A DNA stretch of 15,531 nucleotides from Sulfurovum sp. (GCA_015661795.1 DQVJ01000080.1:1-15531), one strand, 5' to 3'. Shown: positions 6,221-13,945, counted from the first letter of the stretch. Notes: generated from the sequence alone by a model not told the origin. Numbers and translations are program-made.

Positions 6221-8641
6221 TTATACTTTTCTTACTTCTACAAGTGTTTCATGCATGGCTGCTGTGCCAAACACTGATTCGATAGTGTCTTCGATAATCA
6301 TATTATCGCTTGCACCATTTCTATATCCAAATGTAAGCCCTGTGGATTCCTGTCCAAAGCCATGGACATAAAAAACCACATCTTTGATGATCTTTATGGT
6401 TGGATAAGCTTTGATATATATAATGCCTACAGAACTTTTGACTTCTACAATATCACCATACTTAATGCCTTTTTCATCCGCTTGCTCTTTGTTAATCCAT
6501 ACATAGTTTTCACGCATAACATCTAGGAGCATAATGTTATTGGCTGTAGAATTTTGTGTTTGTTGTGCATGACGACCAGTGACAAATTTAAATTTACCTT
6601 TTGGCGCTTCATTATAGAGTTCATCTCTCCATGTGGGCATAGGGTCAACGCCATTTTTTTTCATTGTTTCCAAATAACATTCTACTTTTCCAGAAGCTGT
6701 TCCTAAATTCTTTTTAAGTGCAGCAATAGCTTTCTCATCTATGCATGTATCCTGTGCATCTAATTTTTCTCCACCAGGTGAGGTGTAGTATTTTTTATCA
6801 TCTGGATAGTATTGATATTCATTCATACCCAATTGTTTAAAGTATGTGTCCATATGAGGGTAAAATACACCTTTTTCTTTGAGTATTTTATAGGCTTCCT
6901 CACCATATTCGTTGACCACACGCTCTTTGTTGATGTGTTCTTGTGTATGTTCATATGCTTTTGTAATATTAAATCCATTTTCTTCATACACGTCTTCATA
7001 GCTTGCATCTTTTATCTCTTCTTGCACATCTGCATCATATTTGGCGGTGATTTTAAAGAGAGGTTTTGAGATGACTTGACTAAGACCTTTTAAGATGTCA
7101 TAGACAGCTCTAGTATCATACATAGGTTCAATCACTTTATTTCTTAAGATAATCGCTGGCTCAACACCTGCAAAAGATTTTACAGGATCTTCTCGCTCAA
7201 GATAGGTACATTCAGGAAGGATAACATCAGACATCATGACTGTATCGCTGGGCATAGTGTCTATGGTCACTGCCAAATCTAACATTTCAAACATTTTTCT
7301 TGTTTTGGCAATGTTTGGGATGGCTTGCATGGGGTTTTGTTTATAAGAAAACATCGCACGCAAAGGATAGGGTGTTCGTTTTTCGATAATGGCATTTCTA
7401 AATCCTATCCATGTACCATTAGGTCCGACAAATGTGGCTTCTTTTTTGTCTATACGTCTTTGTATATTTGAATAGAGAGGAATTTCTACAGTGTGTTCAT
7501 CTAGAGGTAGTTTTTTCCCAAAAACAATACCTCCTTTCATATCTATACCACCACCTAAGGCAGTAAAGATTGCTTGTGCCCGTCTAAGTTGAAAATCTTG
7601 TAAACTCCATGCGGTTCTTCTACCTTGGTAGTAAATAGCACTCGGTGCATGTGCCATAAAGTCTCTGGCAATGGTATATATCTCATGGGACTTAATACCT
7701 GTGATTTTTTCAGCCCATTCTGGTGTATAATTGTTAGTGAGTATATGCGTTTTATATTCTTGAAAATGGTTCATATTTTTAGCAACAAATTCTTTGTTAA
7801 AAAGTACTTCTTTGATGACTACATAAGTAAGTGCTAAAACAAATGCTAAATCAGTACCTACCTTGATACCTAACCATTTATCGGCATGTTGTGCGGTATT
7901 GGTATAGCGTGGGTCAAGTACAATGAGTTTGAGTCCTCTTCCACGTGTACGTTTAAACATATCCATGGTATCGGGAGTTAAAATAGCCTCAGCTCTATTA
8001 GCGCCTGCCATGATGACGTATTTTGCATTATCCAAATCTGCTTTGCCATATGCTCCCAAAGTCAGTGCATAGCCAGCAGTAGTGGTTTTAAGACAAATGG
8101 AAGAATGATTTACAAAGTTTGCTGATCCGATAAGATCACCCATGAATTGTTTAAAAGTATGTTCACCCATCCCCTCTCCAGCACAGTATCCTAGGGTAGA
8201 ACGATTGTCTTTTTCTTCTTCTAATATCTGTTTCATACCTTTAAAAAGTTTGGTACCGTTTAAAATGGCATGGTAGGCCTCTTCCCATGTTGCACGCTTA
8301 AACTTTCCCTCACCTTTTTTCCCTATACGTATAAGAGGATATTTAAGTCTGTCCGGATCATAGAGTGCATGTATGCCTGCATCTCCCCTGGCACAGAGCA
8401 TATTTTTAGACTTGGGAAAGAGGGGGTTGGGATCTAGTTTTTTAACAATACCATCTTCAACCTTTGCCCAGGCAGTACATTTATTTACACACATTTCACA
8501 GACGGTAGCAATTTTGACATTTTTATGTAAAGGTTTTTTATCTGTTGCCAACAGGTTAGTAAATGATACAGTACTACCCCCCGTAATACTCAAGGCGACA
8601 GAACCTTGAAGAAATTTTCTACGTGATATCTCAACTTTCAT
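6221..8641 (-). CDS. psrA: Periplasmic molybdopterin oxidoreductase, polysulfide/thiosulfate reductase type
   Basis: 806-aa catalytic subunit of the DMSO-reductase family. A Tat signal (SRRKFLQGS, 6-14, then a hydrophobic stretch) directs the folded enzyme to the periplasm. The N-terminal [4Fe-4S] motif is C48-x2-C51-x3-C55-x27-C83. C183 in HSSICLKTTTAG is the likely molybdenum ligand, as in PsrA/PhsA. The C-terminal molydopterin-binding domain runs from about 690 to the end (FVTGRHAQQTQNS, then GDIVEVKSSVG). Followed by psrB and psrC, it forms a respiratory complex, most likely reducing polysulfide or thiosulfate with menaquinol or hydrogen-derived electrons; tetrathionate, arsenate or the oxidative direction cannot be excluded. 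No TorD-like chaperone gene is adjacent. Ribosome site AAAGGA lies about 11 bases before the ATG. Confidence 0.9.
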   Translation of the reverse strand: MKVEISRRKFLQGSVALSITGGSTVSFTNLLATDKKPLHKNVKIATVCEMCVNKCTAWAKVEDGIVKKLDPNPLFPKSKNMLCARGDAGIHALYDPDRLKYPLIRIGKKGEGKFKRATWEEAYHAILNGTKLFKGMKQILEEEKDNRSTLGYCAGEGMGEHTFKQFMGDLIGSANFVNHSSICLKTTTAGYALTLGAYGKADLDNAKYVIMAGANRAEAILTPDTMDMFKRTRGRGLKLIVLDPRYTNTAQHADKWLGIKVGTDLAFVLALTYVVIKEVLFNKEFVAKNMNHFQEYKTHILTNNYTPEWAEKITGIKSHEIYTIARDFMAHAPSAIYYQGRRTAWSLQDFQLRRAQAIFTALGGGIDMKGGIVFGKKLPLDEHTVEIPLYSNIQRRIDKKEATFVGPNGTWIGFRNAIIEKRTPYPLRAMFSYKQNPMQAIPNIAKTRKMFEMLDLAVTIDTMPSDTVMMSDVILPECTYLEREDPVKSFAGVEPAIILRNKVIEPMYDTRAVYDILKGLSQVISKPLFKITAKYDADVQEEIKDASYEDVYEENGFNITKAYEHTQEHINKERVVNEYGEEAYKILKEKGVFYPHMDTYFKQLGMNEYQYYPDDKKYYTSPGGEKLDAQDTCIDEKAIAALKKNLGTASGKVECYLETMKKNGVDPMPTWRDELYNEAPKGKFKFVTGRHAQQTQNSTANNIMLLDVMRENYVWINKEQADEKGIKYGDIVEVKSSVGIIYIKAYPTIKIIKDVVFYVHGFGQESTGLTFGYRNGASDNMIIEDTIESVFGTAAMHETLVEVRKV

Positions 8642-8894
8642 GTGTTTCTGCTTCCTTTTTAAACATTAGATAATGATTACATAATACTTGACTTTTTTCG
8701 TCTTAAAATAGGTATACATAAATTATAAACAAGTATAACTGAAAAAAATTGAATAGTAGGAATAAAATATAACTTTAAAGATTCTTCTTTATGTAAATAT
8801 GAGGCTTAAAAACCCAATGTGCAAAATCATTCCAAAAACACACTATAATCATCTCTAAGATATACTATGACAATTATTTGTCTAAGGATATTTT
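8642..8894. promoter_or_regulatory. Divergent intergenic region between psrA and the DUF5718 gene
   Basis: 253 very AT-rich bases holding both divergent promoters. On the plus strand, TATAAT at 8844-8849 and TATACT at 8861-8866 are -10 candidates for the rightward gene. On the minus strand, TATAAT at 8722-8727 is a candidate for psrA. An imperfect dyad ATAATG-ATTA-CATAAT at 8670-8685 lies 29 bases before the psrA ATG, where a repressor or activator could act; its left half resembles a Fur half-site. No open reading frame or hairpin terminator is seen. Motifs are visible; the assignments are inference. Confidence 0.4.
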
Positions 8895-9695
8895 ATGCAA
8901 TTACAAGATGTAATATGTTTAGGAGTAGCTGGAAATTTTGCACACCATTTAGAACAAGCTGGTGAACTCAAAGATTTTGAAAATGTGAAGACTGACAGAA
9001 TAGATGCACCTAAAGGTATTTTCCCTTTTTATTTACCTGGTTCTGAGTCATTTTTAGGATTGTATTCCATCAGTACAGAGATTTTAACACTCCCAAACTA
9101 TGAAGCCAACGCACAAGTAGAGCCTGAAATAGCCATACTTTTTGATGTGATGTATGATACTGATAACAATGTTGTTGATTTGATCGCACAAAAGTTTACA
9201 ACTTTTAATGATTGCACAATAAGAAAAGAAGGTGCAAAAAAAATTTCTGAGAAAAAGTCTTGGGGAAGTAATTCAAAAGGTATAGGTAGTACATGGATAC
9301 CTATAGATAAGTTTGAAGAGGGCGGTATCATGGATAACTATCATTTATGTTCCTTTGTAGAACGTGATGGTATGTTACACCCCTATGGTGTGGATGCTCC
9401 TTTACTTGGGTACAGTTATTTTTATACAGAACTAAAAGAGTGGCTGATTGAAAAAATGAATCAGCAGAAAGATTTTGGTCCATTAGAAGATATAGCGAAA
9501 CATTTAAAAGAATGTCAGTACCCTAAAAAAGCATTTATCTCAATAGGAGCCACAGCGTATGCAGAATTTGGTGAATATAATTATTTACAAAGTGGAGATG
9601 AAGTGTATGTGATAGCATATGACAAAAGGCTAGATGATGCAGATATTCATACATCATCTTCTTCTAAGATTGTTTTATCTCAAAAGGTCCAGTAG
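8895..9695 (+). CDS. DUF5718-like protein with apparent FAH (fumarylacetoacetate hydrolase) fold
   Basis: 266 aa, no signal or membrane segment. I associate it with the uncharacterised DUF5718 family of Campylobacterota, from memory. Its motifs follow FAH enzymes in order: ICLGVAGNFAHHLEQAGE (7-24) like the FAH 'CVGxNYxxHxxE' start; EPEIAIL (76-82), giving the E-x-E metal ligands E76 and E78; FNDCTIR (104-110), giving D106 as third ligand; KSWGSNSKGIGSTWIP (121-136) like 'KSFDGFGPLGPW'; and ISIGATAYAEFG followed by LQSGDEVYV (215-239) like 'ILTGTPAGVG...LKPGDVV'. FAH enzymes cleave or decarboxylate beta-diketo acids with a divalent metal; the substrate here is unknown. Start ATG at 8895 has AAGGA upstream. 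A 6-bp stem AGTAGA/TCTACT at 9691-9709 spans the stop and separates it from the convergent ferritin gene. Confidence 0.85.
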   Translation: MQLQDVICLGVAGNFAHHLEQAGELKDFENVKTDRIDAPKGIFPFYLPGSESFLGLYSISTEILTLPNYEANAQVEPEIAILFDVMYDTDNNVVDLIAQKFTTFNDCTIRKEGAKKISEKKSWGSNSKGIGSTWIPIDKFEEGGIMDNYHLCSFVERDGMLHPYGVDAPLLGYSYFYTELKEWLIEKMNQQKDFGPLEDIAKHLKECQYPKKAFISIGATAYAEFGEYNYLQSGDEVYVIAYDKRLDDADIHTSSSSKIVLSQKVQ

Positions 9696-9739
9696 ATTGG
9701 ACTTCTACTTAAGCCGGTAGTTGTTTTTATGTATTGTAC

Positions 9740-10255
9740 TTAGGTTATCTTCTTTTTGATATCTGCTACAAATTCTGTAATATCATCATGCAGTGCTTGT
9801 AGGTCTTCCTCATGCTCGACTTCATCTGCAAGTATCTCACTGACAATATCATAAGTCACGATATCTTTATCTCTGGTCATTTCTGCCAGTTTAGAGTAAA
9901 TAGAGATAGCACACTGCTCACCTTTGATAGAATCTTCAAGTATACTTACTACATCAAAATCTTTTGGCTCTTCATACCCACAGTTTGTATGGGTAAACCA
10001 CTCTTTGGGATTGAGTAATGGAGTACCTCCGAGTTGAAGAATGCGATCGGCTACCATATTAGCATGTCTGAGTTCATCTGTAGCATGTTGTTGTAATTCA
10101 GCTATGGCAGCATCTTTCATGATACCTTTAATGACTTTTGCCTCTATAAAGTACTGGTAATAGGCTAGCCATTCATCTGCATAGGCTTTATTGAGAACTG
10201 TAATAATTTCATTAATTTCAATACCTTTAATGATAGAGTTTCCTCTTGTTGCCAT
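9740..10255 (-). CDS. Ferritin-like diiron protein, Dps-like (DPSL, 'thioferritin') type
   Basis: 171-aa four-helix ferritin-fold protein, cytoplasmic, expected to oxidise ferrous iron with peroxide or oxygen and store it in a protein shell. A full bacterioferritin-type diiron set is visible: E28 (ADEWLAYY), E61 and H64 (DELRH), E113 (KGEQ), E145 and H148 (DEVEHE). In addition C92 (NCGYEEP) and C115 (EQCAISIY) lie 23 residues apart, the arrangement of the paired buried cysteines known in archaeal and Bacteroides DPSL proteins. No haem-binding Met was identified. Length fits DPSL (about 170-190 aa). The AAAGGA site is 6 bases before the ATG. The gene has its own promoter with a palindromic operator and sits between dnaJ and the convergent DUF5718 gene. 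Assignment to ferritins is firm; the DPSL subgroup is inferred from these residues. Confidence 0.9.
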   Translation of the reverse strand: MATRGNSIIKGIEINEIITVLNKAYADEWLAYYQYFIEAKVIKGIMKDAAIAELQQHATDELRHANMVADRILQLGGTPLLNPKEWFTHTNCGYEEPKDFDVVSILEDSIKGEQCAISIYSKLAEMTRDKDIVTYDIVSEILADEVEHEEDLQALHDDITEFVADIKKKIT

Positions 10256-10281
10256 GATAAATCCTTTTTTAAATATATTCA

Positions 10282-10341
10282 GTAAAGGAAAATAATTTTC
10301 CTTTACAATTATAACCCCTCTAAACTTAAAGGAAAATAATT
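10282..10341 (-). promoter_or_regulatory. Ferritin gene promoter with palindromic operator
   Basis: On the minus strand a -10 box TATAAT lies at 10308-10313. A perfect palindrome at 10282-10306 (arms GTAAAGGAAAAT and ATTTTCCTTTAC around one central A) covers the expected transcription start. A 15-base direct copy of part of it, TAAAGGAAAATAATT, occurs at 10283-10297 and again at 10327-10341, where the -35 region would be. Two sites flanking the -10 box would suit a repressor such as Fur or PerR, though neither site matches the textbook Fur consensus. The palindrome would also form a hairpin if transcribed. Confidence 0.6.
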
Positions 10342-10390
10342 ATCGTTTATATTCAGAGATGTTAATGATATAGTATAGAATAGTATGGTT

Positions 10391-10424
10391 AATAAAAAGC
10401 ATCTATGGAAAGATAATCCATAGA
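10391..10424 (-). terminator. Intrinsic terminator of dnaJ
   Basis: On the minus strand TCTATGGA pairs with TCCATAGA (10417-10424 with 10402-10409, 7-base loop), followed by TGCTTTTTATT. An 8-bp stem with a T-tract, 27 bases past the dnaJ stop. Confidence 0.75.
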
Positions 10425-10451
10425 GTAAAAAAGGCAATAAAGAAGGGAAAA

Positions 10452-11585
10452 TTAGTTTTTAAACCAAGACTTCACTCTATCAAAAGCAGAATCAAATGTA
10501 GATTTGTGTGGATGGCTTTCTACCCCATAACTTTCTTGTAGCTTTTCAAGGAGCTCTTTTTGTTCGTCATTTGTTTTTTTAGGCAGGATGAGTTTTATTT
10601 GAGCAATAAGACGACCTTTTTCTCCAGAGTGTACATCAACTACCCCTTCATTTGGGAATACATATTGTTCTTTGTCTGTTGTACCTTTGTTAAGGTTGAG
10701 ATCTAGTTCACCATCAAGTGTTGGGATGGAGATAGTCTCTCCCAGTATAGACTGGGTAAAGAAAACAGGTACCTCTATATAGATATCAGTACCATTTCTT
10801 ACAAAGTTTTCATCCTCTTGTACAGCAAAAGTAATGATAAGATCACCGCGTGTATTGTTTCTGCCTTCATTACCATACCCCTGTGCCCGAAGCCGATTAC
10901 CACTATCAACACCTGCAGGAACAGTGATAGTGACAGTATCTTCTTCTACATGGTAGCCTTTACCATGACAGCTTTCACATGCCTCTTTAATTGTTTTCCC
11001 TTGACCTTGACATTGAGGACAGGTTTGGGCAAATTGCATAGGCCCTTGACGCATAAGGACTTGTCCTTGACCTCCACAGTATTCACATGACTCTACTTTT
11101 GCATCTTTGGCACCTGTACCATCACAAGGCTCACACGAGGTTTTGTAGGTCATATCTACTTCTTTTTTACATCCAAAAACAGCTTCATGGAACTCAAGTT
11201 CTATTTCAATTTCAAAATCCAATGGATACTTTTGATTAGGGTCTCTTCGGGATTGACCAAAGCCACCAAATCCACTGGACCCACCAAACATGGAGTTGAA
11301 AACATCCATGATATCATCCATATTGGTACCACCAAAGCCACCTCGCCCTGCACCTTGTCCCTCTAGTCCAGCTTTACCATAACGGTCATAAATACTTCTT
11401 TTTTCCTCATCTGAAAGTACTTGATATGCTTCATTGACAACTTTAAATTTATCTTCAGCTTCTTTATCTCCTGGGTTTCTGTCTGGATGGTATTTCATCG
11501 CAAGTTTTCTGTATGATTTTTTAAGTTCTACCCCAGAACAGTCACGTGTTACTTCGAGTACTTCATAATAATCTAATTCTGTCAT
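10452..11585 (-). CDS. dnaJ: Chaperone DnaJ (Hsp40), type I
   Basis: Co-chaperone that delivers unfolded clients to DnaK and stimulates its ATPase. 377 aa, normal length. The J domain spans 1-70 with the HPD motif at 33-35; a Gly/Phe-rich linker (about 73-110, repeated GGFGG) follows; the zinc-finger domain has four CxxCxGxG repeats (CEPCDGTG 151-158, CEYCGGQG 167-174, CPQCQGQG 189-196, CESCHGKG 203-210); then the two C-terminal client-binding domains and a basic tail. AAGGA lies 8 bases before the ATG. It is not next to dnaK or grpE here, and no CIRCE or HAIR heat-shock operator was found upstream. It ends at its own terminator. Confidence 0.98.
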   Translation of the reverse strand: MTELDYYEVLEVTRDCSGVELKKSYRKLAMKYHPDRNPGDKEAEDKFKVVNEAYQVLSDEEKRSIYDRYGKAGLEGQGAGRGGFGGTNMDDIMDVFNSMFGGSSGFGGFGQSRRDPNQKYPLDFEIEIELEFHEAVFGCKKEVDMTYKTSCEPCDGTGAKDAKVESCEYCGGQGQVLMRQGPMQFAQTCPQCQGQGKTIKEACESCHGKGYHVEEDTVTITVPAGVDSGNRLRAQGYGNEGRNNTRGDLIITFAVQEDENFVRNGTDIYIEVPVFFTQSILGETISIPTLDGELDLNLNKGTTDKEQYVFPNEGVVDVHSGEKGRLIAQIKLILPKKTNDEQKELLEKLQESYGVESHPHKSTFDSAFDRVKSWFKN

Positions 11586-11667
11586 TTATTTTTCCTTCTC
11601 ATTATCTTTAAACGAGTTAAGTGCGCATACACTATATATAATTTCGCGAATTCTATCATAATTTAGC

Positions 11668-11673
11668 TATAAT
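11668..11673 (+). promoter_or_regulatory. -10 box for the Dabb-recR operon
   Basis: TATAAT at 11668-11673, 26 bases before the ATG at 11700, in the 114-base divergent gap to dnaJ. No good -35 is visible. The gap also holds the small palindrome TTCGCGAA (11643-11650), roughly midway between the two genes. Confidence 0.45.
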
Positions 11674-11699
11674 CACAAAAATTGTTTTAAAGGTTGCGT

Positions 11700-11993
11700 A
11701 TGCTTGTTCATATTGTTATGTTTAAGTTTAAAGAAGAGAATAAAAAAGCCAATATTATTCAGGCAAAACAGATGCTTGAGAACCTTATGGGAGCGGTGCC
11801 TTCTCTTAGAAGTATAGATGTAGGTGTAAATATTATCGAGGCTGACAGAGCTATGGATTTAAGTCTTATTGCAGTATTTGAGGGCAAAGAAGGGCTTGAT
11901 GCTTATGATGCACATCCTGAACATCAAAAAGTAGTGACCTTCATCAAGTCTGTGGTTGAATATTCTAAAGCTTGTGATTACAATAGAGCATAG
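11700..11993 (+). CDS. Stress-responsive Dabb (dimeric alpha-beta barrel) domain protein
   Basis: 97 aa from the ATG at 11700, which has AAAGG 6 bases upstream; an in-frame TTG two codons earlier overlaps that site and is rejected. The whole protein is one Dabb domain: LVHIVMFKFKE (2-12) with the conserved His4, a helix (about 17-31), a VPSL turn, a VGVNI strand (41-45), then MDLSLIAVFEGKEGLDAY (52-69) and HPEHQKVV (72-79). Members form dimeric alpha/beta barrels; some plant and fungal relatives are enzymes or stress proteins, while most bacterial ones have no known role. It lies 17 bases upstream of recR on the same strand, so the two are probably co-transcribed. Confidence 0.88.
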   Translation: MLVHIVMFKFKEENKKANIIQAKQMLENLMGAVPSLRSIDVGVNIIEADRAMDLSLIAVFEGKEGLDAYDAHPEHQKVVTFIKSVVEYSKACDYNRA

Positions 11994-12010
11994 ATGTTAC
12001 AAAGATACTT

Positions 12011-12580
12011 ATGAAAAATTATAAAATAGAAGCTTTTGAGAACTTGGTGGAAGCTTTTAACTCTTTACCCTCAATCGGTAAAAAGACAGCCGTACGTTTA
12101 GCATATCATGCTGTGATGCAAGATGGATTTGCAGCGATGAAACTGGCACATGCACTTGAGACAGGTGTGAATGTCATACAAAAGTGTACAAAATGTCATA
12201 ACATGAGTGAAGATGAACTGTGTAATATTTGTTCTGACCCTTATCGAGATAGTCGAAAACTTTGTATCGTACAGTCTGCAAAAGATATCTTGACGATAGA
12301 AGAGAGTGGACAGTTTGATGGTGTTTATTATGTTATTTCAGAAGTACATGACCTAGATGAGGCACATCTCTTTTATGCAGTAGGAGGAGTTGATGAAATT
12401 ATATTTGCTTTTCCTCCAAGTATTGCAACTGATACTATGATGTTGTATATAGAAGATAAACTAAAAGGGCTTAAGATAGAATTTACCAAAATTGCCCAAG
12501 GTGTCCCAACAGGAGTAGAATTAGAAAATATAGATATGATGTCACTCTCGCGTGCTTTAGAAGCGAGAGTAAAAATTTAG
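12011..12580 (+). CDS. recR: Recombination mediator protein RecR
   Basis: 189-aa repair protein that, with RecO (and RecF elsewhere), loads RecA on single-strand gaps. Order: helix-hairpin-helix LPSIGKKTAVRLAYH (19-33), zinc finger C59/C62/C71/C74 (CTKC...CNIC), Toprim domain (about 83-170, starting LCIVQSAKDILTIE) and the C-terminal GVPTGVELENID...SLSRALEAR segment that matches the usual 'LPVGGDLEYAD...TLxRALxxR'. The common YHVLGG-SPL-GIGP stretch is replaced by YYVISEVHDLDEAHLF, a divergence shared, as I recall, with Helicobacter RecR, so it is a lineage trait rather than damage. The ribosome site is weak (AAGAT). The stop codon directly abuts that of the convergent gene, with no base between. 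Confidence 0.95.
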   Translation: MKNYKIEAFENLVEAFNSLPSIGKKTAVRLAYHAVMQDGFAAMKLAHALETGVNVIQKCTKCHNMSEDELCNICSDPYRDSRKLCIVQSAKDILTIEESGQFDGVYYVISEVHDLDEAHLFYAVGGVDEIIFAFPPSIATDTMMLYIEDKLKGLKIEFTKIAQGVPTGVELENIDMMSLSRALEARVKI

Positions 12581-13945
12581 TTAGCTAAACAGTTGATCTA
12601 TGACACCATTGTTATCTGTGAGAATTTCAGGGTTATCTATTCCATAAATTTTGTAGAGTGTAGCTGCGATACTCATTGGTTCAAATTGGTAGGTTCCATT
12701 TTTAGGTTTAAGATAAAGTCTGTTGATTGCTCCAGTATTATCGACAACAGTTTCTCCTACTACACCTTTGTGATTGAAGTATCCTTTACCTCCTAAGACA
12801 TAAAAGTTTTGTAAATTCCCATGATCCCATCCAAGTGCAGAGTTTAGGTTTACATTCCTTCCAAACTCACCAAAAACCATAATGTTAATGTTTTGTTCTT
12901 TTCCTTCAGCTTTGATATGTGCCATGGCAGAGACAAGTGTTCTAAAAAGATTTTCTGTCCTAGCTACATAATTTCTAGCCTCATTATGGTCATCCCAACT
13001 ACCTAGTCCACTTGTACTCATGGTTACTACTTTAGTATCAGGATTTTTCACCAATATTTTAATAGCGGTTTCAATTTTATCTGAAAAGAGATTATCCCCG
13101 GGATAGGCATCATCTCCTAAGTCAGGGGTTGTAGAAGTAGAAATGTTTTCTATAAATGTGTCAAGTGAAGATCTTCTTGCCAATGCATCTTTTATTTTTC
13201 CACTTTGGTTGTTTTGTTGTGCGAGAGTATCCATTTTACCATGAAGTGCAGCATCAAAACCATTTTCCTTATGATTATAATCGGGAATATCTCTTTCTGT
13301 TTCGGTATAGTATCTCCAATCACGAGAATATCGACTATAGGGATTGTCTAGGTTTTCATTGAGTGAAACAGGTTTAAGATAACTATTTAAAGGCAGTTTC
13401 CCTTCACTATAAAATTTAGAGTCGCCTTCTAAAGTGACAAAAGGCATTACTGAAGTATCATTTACAACACCATTTTTTTCAAGAATTTGTGCAAGGTTTG
13501 CAAGAATTCCAGCACTATTTGGATCAAATGAGCCTTTTTGATTTTGTGTAGTACAAGAACCGTGTGATTTGTTATTGGTTTGCTCTCTGACTTGTGAATA
13601 ACAGCATCTAAACAGGGTCATGTCGCCATTGCCTATAAGTGTTTCCATATGTGTTCCACCAGCTTCTTGCCAACAATTATTGGTTGTTTTGGTAATGCCC
13701 CGAAAGTAGTTGTCATAATTACTTTGTGATACAGATTTTATTTGGTCTATATTTGTAAGGTTCCCACTCAATGAGCTGGCTCCACCATGCATAAATATGA
13801 TGATGGTTTGTGCTTGGTTATCAGTGTTGATACTGGTAGAAAAATTAATTTTGCTTAAATCCAATTCAGCAGAGTAAGCAAATCCAGGTAAAAGTATTGC
13901 TGTGCCTGCTGCCAAGGATAATTTTATAAAGTCTCTTCTTTTCAT
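12581..13945 (-). CDS. DUF1501 family Tat-exported protein
   Basis: 454 aa. A twin-arginine signal (MKRRDFIKLSLAAGTAILLP, cut after about AYSA) sends it to the periplasm. DUF1501 proteins have an alkaline-phosphatase/sulfatase-like fold; family landmarks are TIIIFMHGGASSLSG (47-61), SWDDHNEA (316-323), VFGEFGRNVN (357-366) and GWDHGN (372-377), where the Asp-His pairs are the likely metal ligands. Cysteines are grouped at 91, 114-115 and 131, suggesting periplasmic disulfides. It begins one base after the DUF1800 stop, with AAAGAGGT as ribosome site inside the DUF1800 end, so the two are tightly coupled. The reaction and substrate are unknown for the family. Confidence 0.9.
   Translation of the reverse strand: MKRRDFIKLSLAAGTAILLPGFAYSAELDLSKINFSTSINTDNQAQTIIIFMHGGASSLSGNLTNIDQIKSVSQSNYDNYFRGITKTTNNCWQEAGGTHMETLIGNGDMTLFRCCYSQVREQTNNKSHGSCTTQNQKGSFDPNSAGILANLAQILEKNGVVNDTSVMPFVTLEGDSKFYSEGKLPLNSYLKPVSLNENLDNPYSRYSRDWRYYTETERDIPDYNHKENGFDAALHGKMDTLAQQNNQSGKIKDALARRSSLDTFIENISTSTTPDLGDDAYPGDNLFSDKIETAIKILVKNPDTKVVTMSTSGLGSWDDHNEARNYVARTENLFRTLVSAMAHIKAEGKEQNINIMVFGEFGRNVNLNSALGWDHGNLQNFYVLGGKGYFNHKGVVGETVVDNTGAINRLYLKPKNGTYQFEPMSIAATLYKIYGIDNPEILTDNNGVIDQLFS

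Noticed and set aside
6812..7069. Frames of 61-85 aa opposite and within psrA
   Set aside because: They lie wholly inside a well-supported 806-aa gene and have shadow composition (Phe/Cys/His-rich runs).
11643..11650. TTCGCGAA as a heat-shock operator for dnaJ
   Set aside because: It does not match CIRCE or HAIR and an 8-base palindrome is too short to support an operator call.
12544..12570. 8-bp stem at the end of recR as an intrinsic terminator
   Set aside because: It is followed by A-rich, not T-rich, sequence on the plus strand and by no T-tract on the minus strand, and its bases encode the conserved SLSRALEAR segment.
12112..12580. RecR as a damaged gene because the usual YHVLGG...GIGP stretch is missing
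   Set aside because: The helix-hairpin-helix, zinc cysteines and C-terminal segment are intact and the same divergence is, as I recall, found in Helicobacter RecR, so it is a lineage feature.
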